Below are positions 26,992 through 34,275 of a DNA stretch of 61,721 nt, piece after piece (within the stretch, counting starts at the first letter, position 1; every line of letters starts with the position of its first letter). The translations under genes were made by a program, and so were the position numbers. The DNA is from Youngiibacter multivorans (GTDB lineage: Bacteria; Bacillota; Clostridia; Clostridiales; Clostridiaceae), in contig NZ_JAGGKC010000024.1 in the NCBI RefSeq assembly GCF_017873395.1, forward strand, positions 1 to 61,721. The letters are read 5' to 3'. The notes under the pieces were generated by a model, which made no database searches, had not been told where the DNA came from, and saw nothing but the letters and a program-made list of their open reading frames with translations.

Positions 26992-28078
26992 AAAGATAAT
27001 GAGGTCATTGCTTGGAATCCTAATACCGGTACTTTCAGCCTTCCTTCTCGGAGCAGTACTCATACTGGCAATAGGTGAAGACCCAATAACGACCTACAGG
27101 ATAATGATTGAGAAATCACTGCTTGACCCGGAGGGAATACTTAAGACACTTCATCTGGCATCACCTCTTATACTTACAGGACTGGCAATTGCCATAACCT
27201 TCAAGGCCAATATCTTCAACATGGGAGTAGAAGGCGGTGCAGTGCTTGGTGGATTCTTTGCAGGAGTCGCAGGCTTCTCGCTTACCGGACTTTCACCAGC
27301 AGTCCATGTAACCATATGCCTTGTCGTAGGTATGGTGACAGGCATGATCTATGCCCTGGTACCAGCCATCCTTAAGGCATACTTCAAGGTTGATGAGATG
27401 GTCGTAACACTCATGCTGAACTATGCGGTTGTTGTTTTGGTCAAGTACCTGTCCCAGGGAGTATTCAGGGATCCTGCTTCAGGATATGTGGCTACCTATG
27501 CGATAAGTGACACCGCCATGTTCAATAAGATGTTCGGCTCGAACCTCACCATGTTCTTTTTCATCTCGATAGCAGTGTTCATAATACTCTACGTAGTTTT
27601 CAAGAAGACGAAGCTTGGATATGAGATAACTGCCATAGGAAAGAATCCTGAGTTTGCAGAAGCAATGGGAATGAAGGTAAGTACCAACATAGTAAAGATA
27701 ATGCTGATAAGCGGTGCCTTAAGCGGGCTTGCAGGAGCAGGATACCTTATGAGTGAAAAGTACAGGTTTACCCTGGACTTTTCAGGAAACCCAGGACTTG
27801 GCTGGGACGGTATGCTCATAGCTCTCCTCGGAAGCCATAATCCGGTCGGAGTGCTCATAGCATCCATATTCTATGCAGCACTCAAGACAGGAAGCGAATA
27901 CATTGGAATATACACAAATGTTCCAAAGGACATAGTCGCGATAATACAGGGAATACTTATACTGTTCCTTTCAGCCAAGTTCATATTCGAAAGGCTGAAG
28001 ATTGCTGGCAAGATAAAGGTAAAAAGCAAGAAGGCAGAAGCAGGACAGGCTGTTGTAAAGGAGGGTGAGAAGGCATGA
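26981..28078 (+). CDS. Nucleoside-type ABC transporter permease 1
   Basis: A membrane subunit of the BPD_transp_2 family with about 9-10 hydrophobic helices over 365 residues. GLAIAITFKANIFNMGVEGG is the family signature near residue 65, and the IGKNPEFAEAMGMKV coupling-loop motif lies in the second half; GLAGAGYLMSEKYRF follows. A Lys-rich tail ends the protein. Start at ATG 26981 is fixed by GGAGGA at 26970-26975, which puts the start inside the ATPase gene. The second permease begins in its stop codon (4-base overlap). The pair would form the pore for the nucleoside-like substrate. Confidence 0.93.
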   Translation: MKTEKIMRSLLGILIPVLSAFLLGAVLILAIGEDPITTYRIMIEKSLLDPEGILKTLHLASPLILTGLAIAITFKANIFNMGVEGGAVLGGFFAGVAGFSLTGLSPAVHVTICLVVGMVTGMIYALVPAILKAYFKVDEMVVTLMLNYAVVVLVKYLSQGVFRDPASGYVATYAISDTAMFNKMFGSNLTMFFFISIAVFIILYVVFKKTKLGYEITAIGKNPEFAEAMGMKVSTNIVKIMLISGALSGLAGAGYLMSEKYRFTLDFSGNPGLGWDGMLIALLGSHNPVGVLIASIFYAALKTGSEYIGIYTNVPKDIVAIIQGILILFLSAKFIFERLKIAGKIKVKSKKAEAGQAVVKEGEKA

Positions 28079-28992
28079 ACCTTATAGGGAACATACTATA
28101 CGATACTGTATACCACAGCACGCCGATAATTCTGGCCGTACTTGGAGGGCTGTTCGCCTACAAGGCAAATGTCTTGAACATAGGGCTTGAAGGCATGATA
28201 GTCATGGGAGCATTCTCCAGTTCTCTTTCAATACTGTTGTTTGGTAATTTCTATCTGGGGATCCTTATCGCGATTACCTGCACGCTCTTAGTCGGGCTCA
28301 TATTCTCGCTCTTCAGCATAACTCTAAAGAGCAACTTCATAATAACCGGCTTCGGACTCAATATCCTTGTAGCAGCAATAGGAACCTTCACATTAAAGTT
28401 TATGAAGCTCTCAAACATCAACCTGAGCCAGATCATAAACGTGAATGACATGAAGATTGCAATACCTGTGGTAAACGAGATACCCATACTGTCGAATATC
28501 CTCAGCAACCACACGATCATAACATATGTGGCTTTCCTGCTTATAGCAGTTGTATACATAGTTCTTTACAAGACCAGGTTTGGGATACACCTGAGGGTAG
28601 TAGGTGAGAATGAAGAGGCTGCAAAGTCAGTCGGTCTCAAGAGCGACATGCTGAAGTATTCAGCAATACTAATTGGTGCAGTCCTCTGTGCCCTTGCAGG
28701 GATCAACCTCTCAGCGGAGAGGATGGCCCTATACACAGACAACATGGTAGCAGGAAGAGGCTTCATAGCCATAGCAGCCATATATTGCGGAAAGGCACAT
28801 CCAGTAAAGTCATCCATATACGCCATACTATTCGGACTGGCAAGGTCCCTGGCAATTAACCTTGGACTATATGCAGGACCTATATCAGGTCTGTTTGACA
28901 TGATACCTTATATAATGATTGTTCTGGTGCTCTTCTTCGTTTCATCAATGGAATCCAAGAAGACCAGGCTAAGGGGGTTTAGAAATGCGTAA
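28075..28992 (+). CDS. Nucleoside-type ABC transporter permease 2
   Basis: The second BPD_transp_2 membrane subunit, 305 residues and about 8-9 helices. GLFAYKANVLNIGLEGMIVMGAF is the same family signature as in permease 1, near residue 25, and VGENEEAAKSVGL is the coupling loop. It is shorter than permease 1, as is usual for the NupC/YufQ-type partner. ATG overlaps the upstream stop by 4 bases, and its end overlaps the hydrolase gene by 8 bases, so transport and catabolic genes are physically coupled. Confidence 0.93.
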   Translation: MNLIGNILYDTVYHSTPIILAVLGGLFAYKANVLNIGLEGMIVMGAFSSSLSILLFGNFYLGILIAITCTLLVGLIFSLFSITLKSNFIITGFGLNILVAAIGTFTLKFMKLSNINLSQIINVNDMKIAIPVVNEIPILSNILSNHTIITYVAFLLIAVVYIVLYKTRFGIHLRVVGENEEAAKSVGLKSDMLKYSAILIGAVLCALAGINLSAERMALYTDNMVAGRGFIAIAAIYCGKAHPVKSSIYAILFGLARSLAINLGLYAGPISGLFDMIPYIMIVLVLFFVSSMESKKTRLRGFRNA

Positions 28993-29551
28993 TACCGCTT
29001 TGCTTATAGTTGACATGGTAAAGGATTTTACAGATCCTGATGGACTTGTATTCTATCCGCAGAACAGGGAAGTCCTACCCAGGATAAAGGAAGTACTTGA
29101 GGAATGCAGGAAGCATGATGTCCTTGTAATATTCTTCAGGCACAGCTACAGGAAGGATAAGTTTGACAAGAACCTCATCAACATGAGACCTAATTGTATT
29201 GAAGGCTCAGGCGGAGATGAGATAGACAGCATGCTTGAAGTGGATGAGAAGAAGGATTATGTCATAAGGAAGAGGAGATACAGCGGGTTCTTCGGAACAG
29301 ACCTTGACCTGGTACTCAGGGAAAACAAGATAGAGAATGTCATAGTGGTTGGTACCAAGACAAACTGCTGCATAAGGGCTACGGTGACTGATGCCTACTA
29401 CAATGACTACAATGCCTATGTCGTGTCTGACTGCGTAGCAACAAACGACGAGGTTGTAAACCAGGTCCATCTGACCGATATCAGAAAGTACTTCGGGAAG
29501 GTAGTCACCTCAGAAGAGCTGTTTGTCCTTCTTGGAAAAGGAGAGCTTTGA
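28985..29551 (+). CDS. Isochorismatase-family cysteine hydrolase
   Basis: A 188-residue amidohydrolase-like enzyme. The catalytic triad can be placed at D10 in LLIVDMVKDF, the Lys of IRKRRYSGFFGTDL (about 94-97) and the Cys of TKTNCCIRATVTDAYY (about 127-128), with the usual SDC segment after it. The RYSGFxGTDLDL stretch is shared with ureidoacrylate, N-carbamoyl and nicotinamide hydrolases. Beside a nucleoside phosphorylase it could open or deamidate the released base, which is my inference. The ribosome binding site AAGGGGG lies inside the permease gene. Confidence 0.88.
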   Translation: MRNTALLIVDMVKDFTDPDGLVFYPQNREVLPRIKEVLEECRKHDVLVIFFRHSYRKDKFDKNLINMRPNCIEGSGGDEIDSMLEVDEKKDYVIRKRRYSGFFGTDLDLVLRENKIENVIVVGTKTNCCIRATVTDAYYNDYNAYVVSDCVATNDEVVNQVHLTDIRKYFGKVVTSEELFVLLGKGEL

Positions 29552-29552
29552 T

Positions 29553-30497
29553 ATGTATGATGTTGTGACTAGCGGGTACATGAGCATCGACAGGATAGTG
29601 AAAGTGGATTCTCCGCTTAAGGTCGGACATACGTCAATCATACTCAACTCTGACAATACAAGGCCATATTATGGCGGATGTCCCATCAACGTATCATACA
29701 TCATGGCAAAGCTCGGAATGAATCCTCTCCCTCTGCTGAGGGTAGGGGAAGATAACGACACTTTGGGATTTCTGCAGTACCTGAAGGATGCCAATGTACC
29801 GCTAAATGGCCTGAAGACAATTGAGAATGAATCATCATCAAACTGCTACATAGTATCCGACAGGGACAACAACCATGTTACCATATTCTATCCAGGAGCC
29901 ATGGATGCAAAGTATGCTTCAGAGCTTCCAGATGAGTACTTTGAGGATACAAGGCTTGCTCTCATAACTGTCGGGTCATATAACGACAACAGTGAGTTTT
30001 ACTCAAAATGCCAGAAGCACGGAATACCCATAGTCTTCGGCACAAAGCTTGATTATGATGCATTCCCTGTTAGCTTCCTAAAAGAGATACTCCTCAGCAG
30101 CAAGATCATCTTCTCTAACGAGCATGAGAGGGAAGAAATCAACGAGCTTATGGGAATAGATGAAATAACAGACCTGTTCGATATGGGTAAGGCTGAGCTT
30201 ATTGTGACCACCCTTGGAGAGAATGGAAGCGAATGCTTCGAGAAGACGGAACAAGGCATAATCCACAAGAAAATAAAAGTATGCCCTACAAAGAGCTTTG
30301 TGGATGCCACCGGGGCAGGAGATTCCTACATTGCAGGCTTCCTGTATGGCTATCTGAACGGGTATGACACCGAGGCTTCATGCCAGATGGGCAGTGTCAT
30401 GGCATCCTTCATAATCGAGGCTGTTGGATGCACGACCAATGCTCCGGATCTTAAAAGATTCAACCAGAGACTTGAAGAATACAAAAGAAACCTATGA
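29553..30497 (+). CDS. PfkB-family carbohydrate kinase
   Basis: A ribokinase-fold enzyme of 314 residues. The N-terminal YYGGCPINVSYIMAKLG resembles the substrate-binding GG motif, and DATGAGDSYIAGF (about 250-262) is the C-terminal PfkB signature with its catalytic Asp. Family members phosphorylate sugars, nucleosides or pseudouridine. Here the likely substrates are the sugar released by the phosphorylase or the imported nucleoside itself. ATG at 29553 is preferred over an upstream in-frame ATG, because AAGGAGA lies 8 bases before it. It follows the hydrolase stop by a single base. Confidence 0.9.
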   Translation: MYDVVTSGYMSIDRIVKVDSPLKVGHTSIILNSDNTRPYYGGCPINVSYIMAKLGMNPLPLLRVGEDNDTLGFLQYLKDANVPLNGLKTIENESSSNCYIVSDRDNNHVTIFYPGAMDAKYASELPDEYFEDTRLALITVGSYNDNSEFYSKCQKHGIPIVFGTKLDYDAFPVSFLKEILLSSKIIFSNEHEREEINELMGIDEITDLFDMGKAELIVTTLGENGSECFEKTEQGIIHKKIKVCPTKSFVDATGAGDSYIAGFLYGYLNGYDTEASCQMGSVMASFIIEAVGCTTNAPDLKRFNQRLEEYKRNL

Positions 30498-30519
30498 CTT
30501 TTCATTGAAAGGAGAATTT

Positions 30520-31281
30520 ATGTCAACACTATATCTAAAGGCAGACAAGGAAACAATCTCAAAATATGTGATCTTCTCAGGGGATCCGTGGAGAGTCGAG
30601 ATGCTTCAGAAACTCCTGGATGATCCTAAACATATAGCCTTCAACAGGGAGTTCAACACATATACGGGAACATACCATGGAATACCCGTTACAATATCCT
30701 CTACAGGCATAGGAGCGCCATCAGCAGCCATAGCCATGGAAGAGCTCTATGACTGCGGCATGGAGGTTGCCATAAGGATGGGGACCGTAATGGGACTCAA
30801 GGATGGCATGCTTGGAAAGCTTCTTATACCTAACGGATCCATGAGGATGGAATCCACAAGCGACACCTATGTTCCGAAAAGCTTCCCTGCGGTTGCAAAC
30901 ATTGACCTTGTTAACTGCATGAACAGATCGGTTACTATGAACGGCAGGGAATACATCAACGGGATAACCTGTACCATGGATGGCTTCTACAGCCAGATGA
31001 GAGAATCAAGGCTTTCAAAGAAAATGGATACCGATATCCTTAAGACCTTCGATGAGATTTCAAGATATAACATATCAGGTGTGGACATGGAAACAAGCTG
31101 CATGCTCGTACTTGGAAGCCTAATGGATATCAAGGTCTGCAGCGTGACCATGACCACTGTGCTCAAGAACCTGAAGGAAGTACTTGAAGGAGAAGCGAGG
31201 ACCAAGTCAGAACAGGACCTTTGCAAGATAGTACTGGATGGAATAGAGATTTACCACAAGGGAGGAAATGGAATTGGCTAA
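30520..31281 (+). CDS. Nucleoside phosphorylase (uridine/purine phosphorylase family)
   Basis: A 253-residue phosphorylase of the PNP/UDP superfamily, expected to split a nucleoside with phosphate into base and (deoxy)ribose-1-phosphate. FSGDPWRVEML (about 18-28) is the phosphate-binding GDP-x-R loop, STGIGAPSAAIAMEEL gives the second loop, IRMGTVMGL the R-x-GT segment, and GVDMETSCML the ribose-binding E-x-E-type motif in the slightly altered form D-M-E. The base-binding region cannot be assigned to a known base. ATG 30520 has GAAAGGAGA directly upstream. Confidence 0.88.
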   Translation: MSTLYLKADKETISKYVIFSGDPWRVEMLQKLLDDPKHIAFNREFNTYTGTYHGIPVTISSTGIGAPSAAIAMEELYDCGMEVAIRMGTVMGLKDGMLGKLLIPNGSMRMESTSDTYVPKSFPAVANIDLVNCMNRSVTMNGREYINGITCTMDGFYSQMRESRLSKKMDTDILKTFDEISRYNISGVDMETSCMLVLGSLMDIKVCSVTMTTVLKNLKEVLEGEARTKSEQDLCKIVLDGIEIYHKGGNGIG

Positions 31282-32068
31282 GCTTGATTTTTCGAAGAAA
31301 CCAGTAATAGGTATGGTACATTGCCTTCCGCTTCCTGGCACAATGAAGTTCAAAGACAACATGGAAGAGATATTTACTCAGGCGATAAATGATGCGGTCA
31401 CCCTTGAAAAAGCAGGAGTGGATGCGATAATCGTAGAGAACATGGGTGACGATCCGTTCGGGATAGAGCTTGATACAGCTCAGGCCATAGCGCTTGCTGC
31501 AATAAGCACAAGGGTAAGGGATAAGGTAAGCCTTCCAATAGGTATAGATGCTGCAATGAATGACTACAAGACCTCGCTTTCGATTGCTAAGGCAATAGGG
31601 GCAGATTTTGTAAGGATTCCAGTATTTGTGGATACTGTCGAGTTCTATGGCGGAATAATAACCCCATGTGCAAGGGAAGCCATGAATTTCAGGAAGAGCA
31701 TTAATGCAGAGGATGTCATGATATTTGCAGACATACAGGTCAAGCACACCCATATGGTGCTTCCTACAGTATCCATTGAGGACTCTGCAAGTGCAGCTAT
31801 AAGCTGCGGAGCAGATGCAATAATAGTTACTGGAACACATATAGGCAAGGAAACACCGATGGAGATCATAAAGAGGGTCAAAGCAATATCATCGATACCG
31901 GTTGTTATCGGAAGCGGTGTGAAGCCGGCAAACATAAAGGAGCAGCTTAAGGTAGCTGATGCTGCCATAATCGGGTCAAGCCTTAAAGTTGGAGGAAAGC
32001 TCGAGAATCCGATTTCCTTCGACCTTACTAAAGAGGTAATCGACGCAAAGAATCAGGAGAGTGAATGA
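31274..32068 (+). CDS. BtpA/SgcQ-family TIM-barrel protein
   Basis: A 264-residue member of the BtpA/SgcQ family. IGMVHCLPLPGT near the start, VDAIIVENMGDDPFG (about 53-67), VRIPVFVD in the middle and ADAIIVTGTHIGKETP and VIGSGVKPANI near the end are family landmarks. They form the beta strands of a barrel with a phosphate-binding end. BtpA was named for photosystem I stability, and SgcQ occurs in a sugar operon; no enzymatic reaction is firmly established for the family as far as I know. Here it lies between a phosphorylase and a dehydrogenase, which points to catabolism of a phosphorylated sugar or nucleoside. TTG start is chosen for its spacing to GGAGG at 31261. Confidence 0.86.
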   Translation: MAKLDFSKKPVIGMVHCLPLPGTMKFKDNMEEIFTQAINDAVTLEKAGVDAIIVENMGDDPFGIELDTAQAIALAAISTRVRDKVSLPIGIDAAMNDYKTSLSIAKAIGADFVRIPVFVDTVEFYGGIITPCAREAMNFRKSINAEDVMIFADIQVKHTHMVLPTVSIEDSASAAISCGADAIIVTGTHIGKETPMEIIKRVKAISSIPVVIGSGVKPANIKEQLKVADAAIIGSSLKVGGKLENPISFDLTKEVIDAKNQESE

Positions 32069-32069
32069 T

Positions 32070-33233
32070 ATGATGAGACCGATGAAGCTTGCTGGCCAGG
32101 AATTGATGTTCGGGCAGGGATGCCTTGAACATCTTACAACAATCAAGGGCAGCAAAGCAGTCATAGTCACAGGCGGATCCAGTATGAAGAAGAGTGGCAT
32201 GCTTCAGAAGGTAATAGATTACCTTAAGATCGCCGGCATAGAAAGTGAAGTGTTCTCTGGTGTTGAACCGGATCCACTATTCAGCACAGTTATGAAGGGT
32301 GCGGAACTGATGAAGAGCTTCCAGCCTGACATAATAGTTGGCTTAGGCGGCGGATCGGCAATGGACGCAGCTAAGGCCATGTGGATATACTATGAGAACG
32401 ATGAATTAAAGGCACTGGAGGACATACTTCCTCCAAATGAGTTTCCAAAGCTCAGGAAGAAGGCAAGGCTCATATGCATACCTTCAACCAGCGGTACAGC
32501 CAGCGAGGTAAGCAGGTCAATAGTCATAACTGAGGATGGCACCCATACCAAGTTCGGAATAGGAAACATGGAGATGATGCCGGATATCGCCATACTCGAT
32601 CCAGATGTCACCTTAAGCATGCCCAAGGGTATAACAGCAGAGACCGGTATGGATGCGATGACACATGCTTTAGAGGCATGGGTATCAAGAAGAGCGAATT
32701 ATGTAAGTGACATCCTGGCTGAAGCTGCCGTAAAGGATATAGCAATATACCTGCCAAAGGTGATGCAGGACCTTAACAACATAGAAAACAGGGAAGTGAT
32801 GCTCAATGCATCAATGGCAGCAGGCATGGCGTTCACAAACGTATCCCTTGGCATAGTGCATTCAATGGCACACACTCTGGGAAGTGTGTTCAGCAAGTCA
32901 CATGGACTCCTTAACGCTATCCTTCTGCCATACGTCATCGACTTCAACAGTGATGAAGACTGGGCTAAGGAAAAGTATGACAGGCTTGTAAGATCCATGG
33001 GACTTGAAGGGGACCTTGCAACTGTTGTAAGGAACCTTAACAGAAGTATGGACATACCTGAATCACTTGATTCGATAATCAAGGATGAGGACAAGTTCAA
33101 GGAAAAGATCGAATACCTCATAGATAGCGCCATAGCAGACGGCTGCACAAAGACCAATCCGATCATCCCTACAAGGGAACAGATGAGAGAGCTGTTCGTT
33201 GAGGCATATTACGGCAATAAGGCAGGTATGTGA
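32070..33233 (+). CDS. Iron-containing alcohol dehydrogenase
   Basis: A 387-residue family III dehydrogenase using NAD(P). GLGGGSAMDAAKAM (about 90-103) is the nucleotide loop and STSGTASEVSR (about 133-143) the family signature. The metal site is formed by D in AILDPD/GMDAMTHALEAW and His residues in GIVHSMAHTLGSVFSKSHG. It would oxidise or reduce an aldehyde/alcohol intermediate of the operon. The ATG at 32070 has AGGAGA at 32055-32060, 9 bases upstream, inside the end of the BtpA gene. Upstream GTG 32061 is less well spaced. Its stop overlaps the TrpA-like gene by one base. Confidence 0.92.
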   Translation: MMRPMKLAGQELMFGQGCLEHLTTIKGSKAVIVTGGSSMKKSGMLQKVIDYLKIAGIESEVFSGVEPDPLFSTVMKGAELMKSFQPDIIVGLGGGSAMDAAKAMWIYYENDELKALEDILPPNEFPKLRKKARLICIPSTSGTASEVSRSIVITEDGTHTKFGIGNMEMMPDIAILDPDVTLSMPKGITAETGMDAMTHALEAWVSRRANYVSDILAEAAVKDIAIYLPKVMQDLNNIENREVMLNASMAAGMAFTNVSLGIVHSMAHTLGSVFSKSHGLLNAILLPYVIDFNSDEDWAKEKYDRLVRSMGLEGDLATVVRNLNRSMDIPESLDSIIKDEDKFKEKIEYLIDSAIADGCTKTNPIIPTREQMRELFVEAYYGNKAGM

Positions 33234-33946
33234 TGAAGCTTATATGTTATTTGTCCAATGGATATCCGACCATCGAAAAGAGCGTTGAAATGGCTCGCAT
33301 ATATACCGAAGCAGGCTGTGATGTCATTGAAGTTGATTTCCCTTCGCGAAACCCTTACCTTGAAGGTGAGTTCATTGCTGGCAGAATGAAGTCAGCCCTG
33401 GAAAACTGCAGCGATTATTCAAAGTACATGGAAGGGATAGTCAGAATCAAAAATGAGAATCCGGGCACGCCTCTTCTTGTCCTTGCTTATGACAACACTG
33501 TAGAAGAGATAGGGGAGGAAGACTTTGTCAAGTTCTGCCTTGAAAATGACCTAACAGACATGATCTATGTCGGAGACAACATGGGACTCCAGCAGAGGTT
33601 AATTGAAAATGGACTGAAGATATCCTGCTATGTACAGTTCCATATGCCGGAAAATGAGGTGACAGCTGCCAGAAATTCAAATGGATTCGTATACCTTCAG
33701 GCAAAGCCGATGACAAACAACATCGATCCCAACTACCCTACATTGAAGGACTGCATAAACCACCTGAAGTCTATCGGAATCGACAGGAAGATATATGTCG
33801 GAGTAGGAATAAGGGATGCTGAGGACATCAGGATGTCCAAGGATTCAGGAGCGGATGGAGTGTTCGTGGGAAGCACCATACTAAAGCTGCACGATAATGT
33901 GGAAATGCTGACTGAGATGATAAAAACACTTAAAAGTGCAACGTAG
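33233..33946 (+). CDS. TrpA-like TIM-barrel lyase without a TrpB partner
   Basis: A 237-residue protein resembling the tryptophan synthase alpha chain. YLSNGYPTIEKSVEMARIYTEAG matches the TrpA start, and VIEVDFPSRNPYLEG corresponds to the active-site loop IEIGVPFSDPLADG. The Glu (E49 type) is kept, but the SDPLADG loop is rewritten as SRNPYLEG, so the catalytic Asp (D60 type) is replaced by Glu or shifted. The C-terminal GVGIRDAEDI and SGADGVFVGSTI give the phosphate-binding strands. No trpB or other tryptophan gene is present. It probably performs a retro-aldol cleavage of a phosphorylated sugar adduct. It is the last gene of the operon. Confidence 0.82.
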   Translation: MKLICYLSNGYPTIEKSVEMARIYTEAGCDVIEVDFPSRNPYLEGEFIAGRMKSALENCSDYSKYMEGIVRIKNENPGTPLLVLAYDNTVEEIGEEDFVKFCLENDLTDMIYVGDNMGLQQRLIENGLKISCYVQFHMPENEVTAARNSNGFVYLQAKPMTNNIDPNYPTLKDCINHLKSIGIDRKIYVGVGIRDAEDIRMSKDSGADGVFVGSTILKLHDNVEMLTEMIKTLKSAT

Positions 33947-33966
33947 AAAAGCATGAGCTTTCTCTA
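33943..33966 (+). terminator. Weak terminator-like hairpin after the nucleoside operon
   Basis: AGAAAAGC and GCTTTCTC can pair across a 4-base ATGA loop immediately after the TrpA-like stop codon. The stem is imperfect and the T run poor, so this is a weak terminator or none. Confidence 0.3.
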
Positions 33967-34117
33967 GTATAAAGCATCTTTGCTGAACACTGCATATTAA
34001 TTCCGGGATTGCAGCTTCGATAAAGCACAATGGGAAGAATAAATAAAAAATGTATGATAATATGACAATTAAACAATCAAATTATAACCAAATTGATAAC
34101 AATAGATGAATAATGTG

Positions 34118-34125
34118 TGTATACA
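34118..34125. promoter_or_regulatory. TGTATACA palindrome at the -35 position of the opp-type operon
   Basis: This perfect 8-base palindrome lies where the -35 box should be for the TATAAT at 34144. TGTATAC-type palindromes are typical sites of GntR/FadR-type regulators. No regulator gene lies next to this operon, except the UTRA-type GntR 10 kb upstream. Regulator assignment is inference. Confidence 0.35.
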
Positions 34126-34143
34126 ACCAGACGCTTTATATGA

Positions 34144-34149
34144 TATAAT
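34144..34149 (+). promoter_or_regulatory. Predicted -10 box of the peptide/opine-type ABC operon
   Basis: A perfect TATAAT, 127 bases before the lipoprotein start, with no good -35 box at 16-18 bases (ATACAA or similar). The promoter may need an activator or be controlled through the overlapping TGTATACA palindrome. Transcription would begin near 34156. Confidence 0.45.
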
Positions 34150-34180
34150 GCAAATTATATAAGGTTCAGGACGATTATGT

Positions 34181-34237
34181 ATGGCATAGGGGTCATCATT
34201 CAAAGATATTTGATGTTGAACTTATGCCATTTTTTTA
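34181..34237 (+). terminator. Strong terminator hairpin inside the operon leader
   Basis: ATGGCATA (34181-34188) pairs with TATGCCAT (34223-34230), followed by seven T (34231-34237). An inner stem CATCA/TGATG (34194-34198 with 34211-34215) caps it. It lies downstream of the predicted promoter and 39 bases before the lipoprotein gene, so it would have to be read through for expression. A competing stem (34162-34168 with 34217-34223) crosses it. Confidence 0.7.
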
Positions 34238-34275
34238 ATCATCATGGATTGACACAAAATAGGGAGGTAAAATAA

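Noticed and set aside
31163..31840. A 225-codon minus-strand frame opposite the phosphorylase and BtpA genes
   Set aside because: Very rich in Cys, His and Tyr, no domain, and fully covered by strongly supported plus-strand genes.
34156..34237. A known riboswitch class (purine, guanidine, THF, preQ1) in the leader
   Set aside because: I compared the sequence from memory with these consensus patterns and found no convincing match, so I report it only as an unassigned leader.
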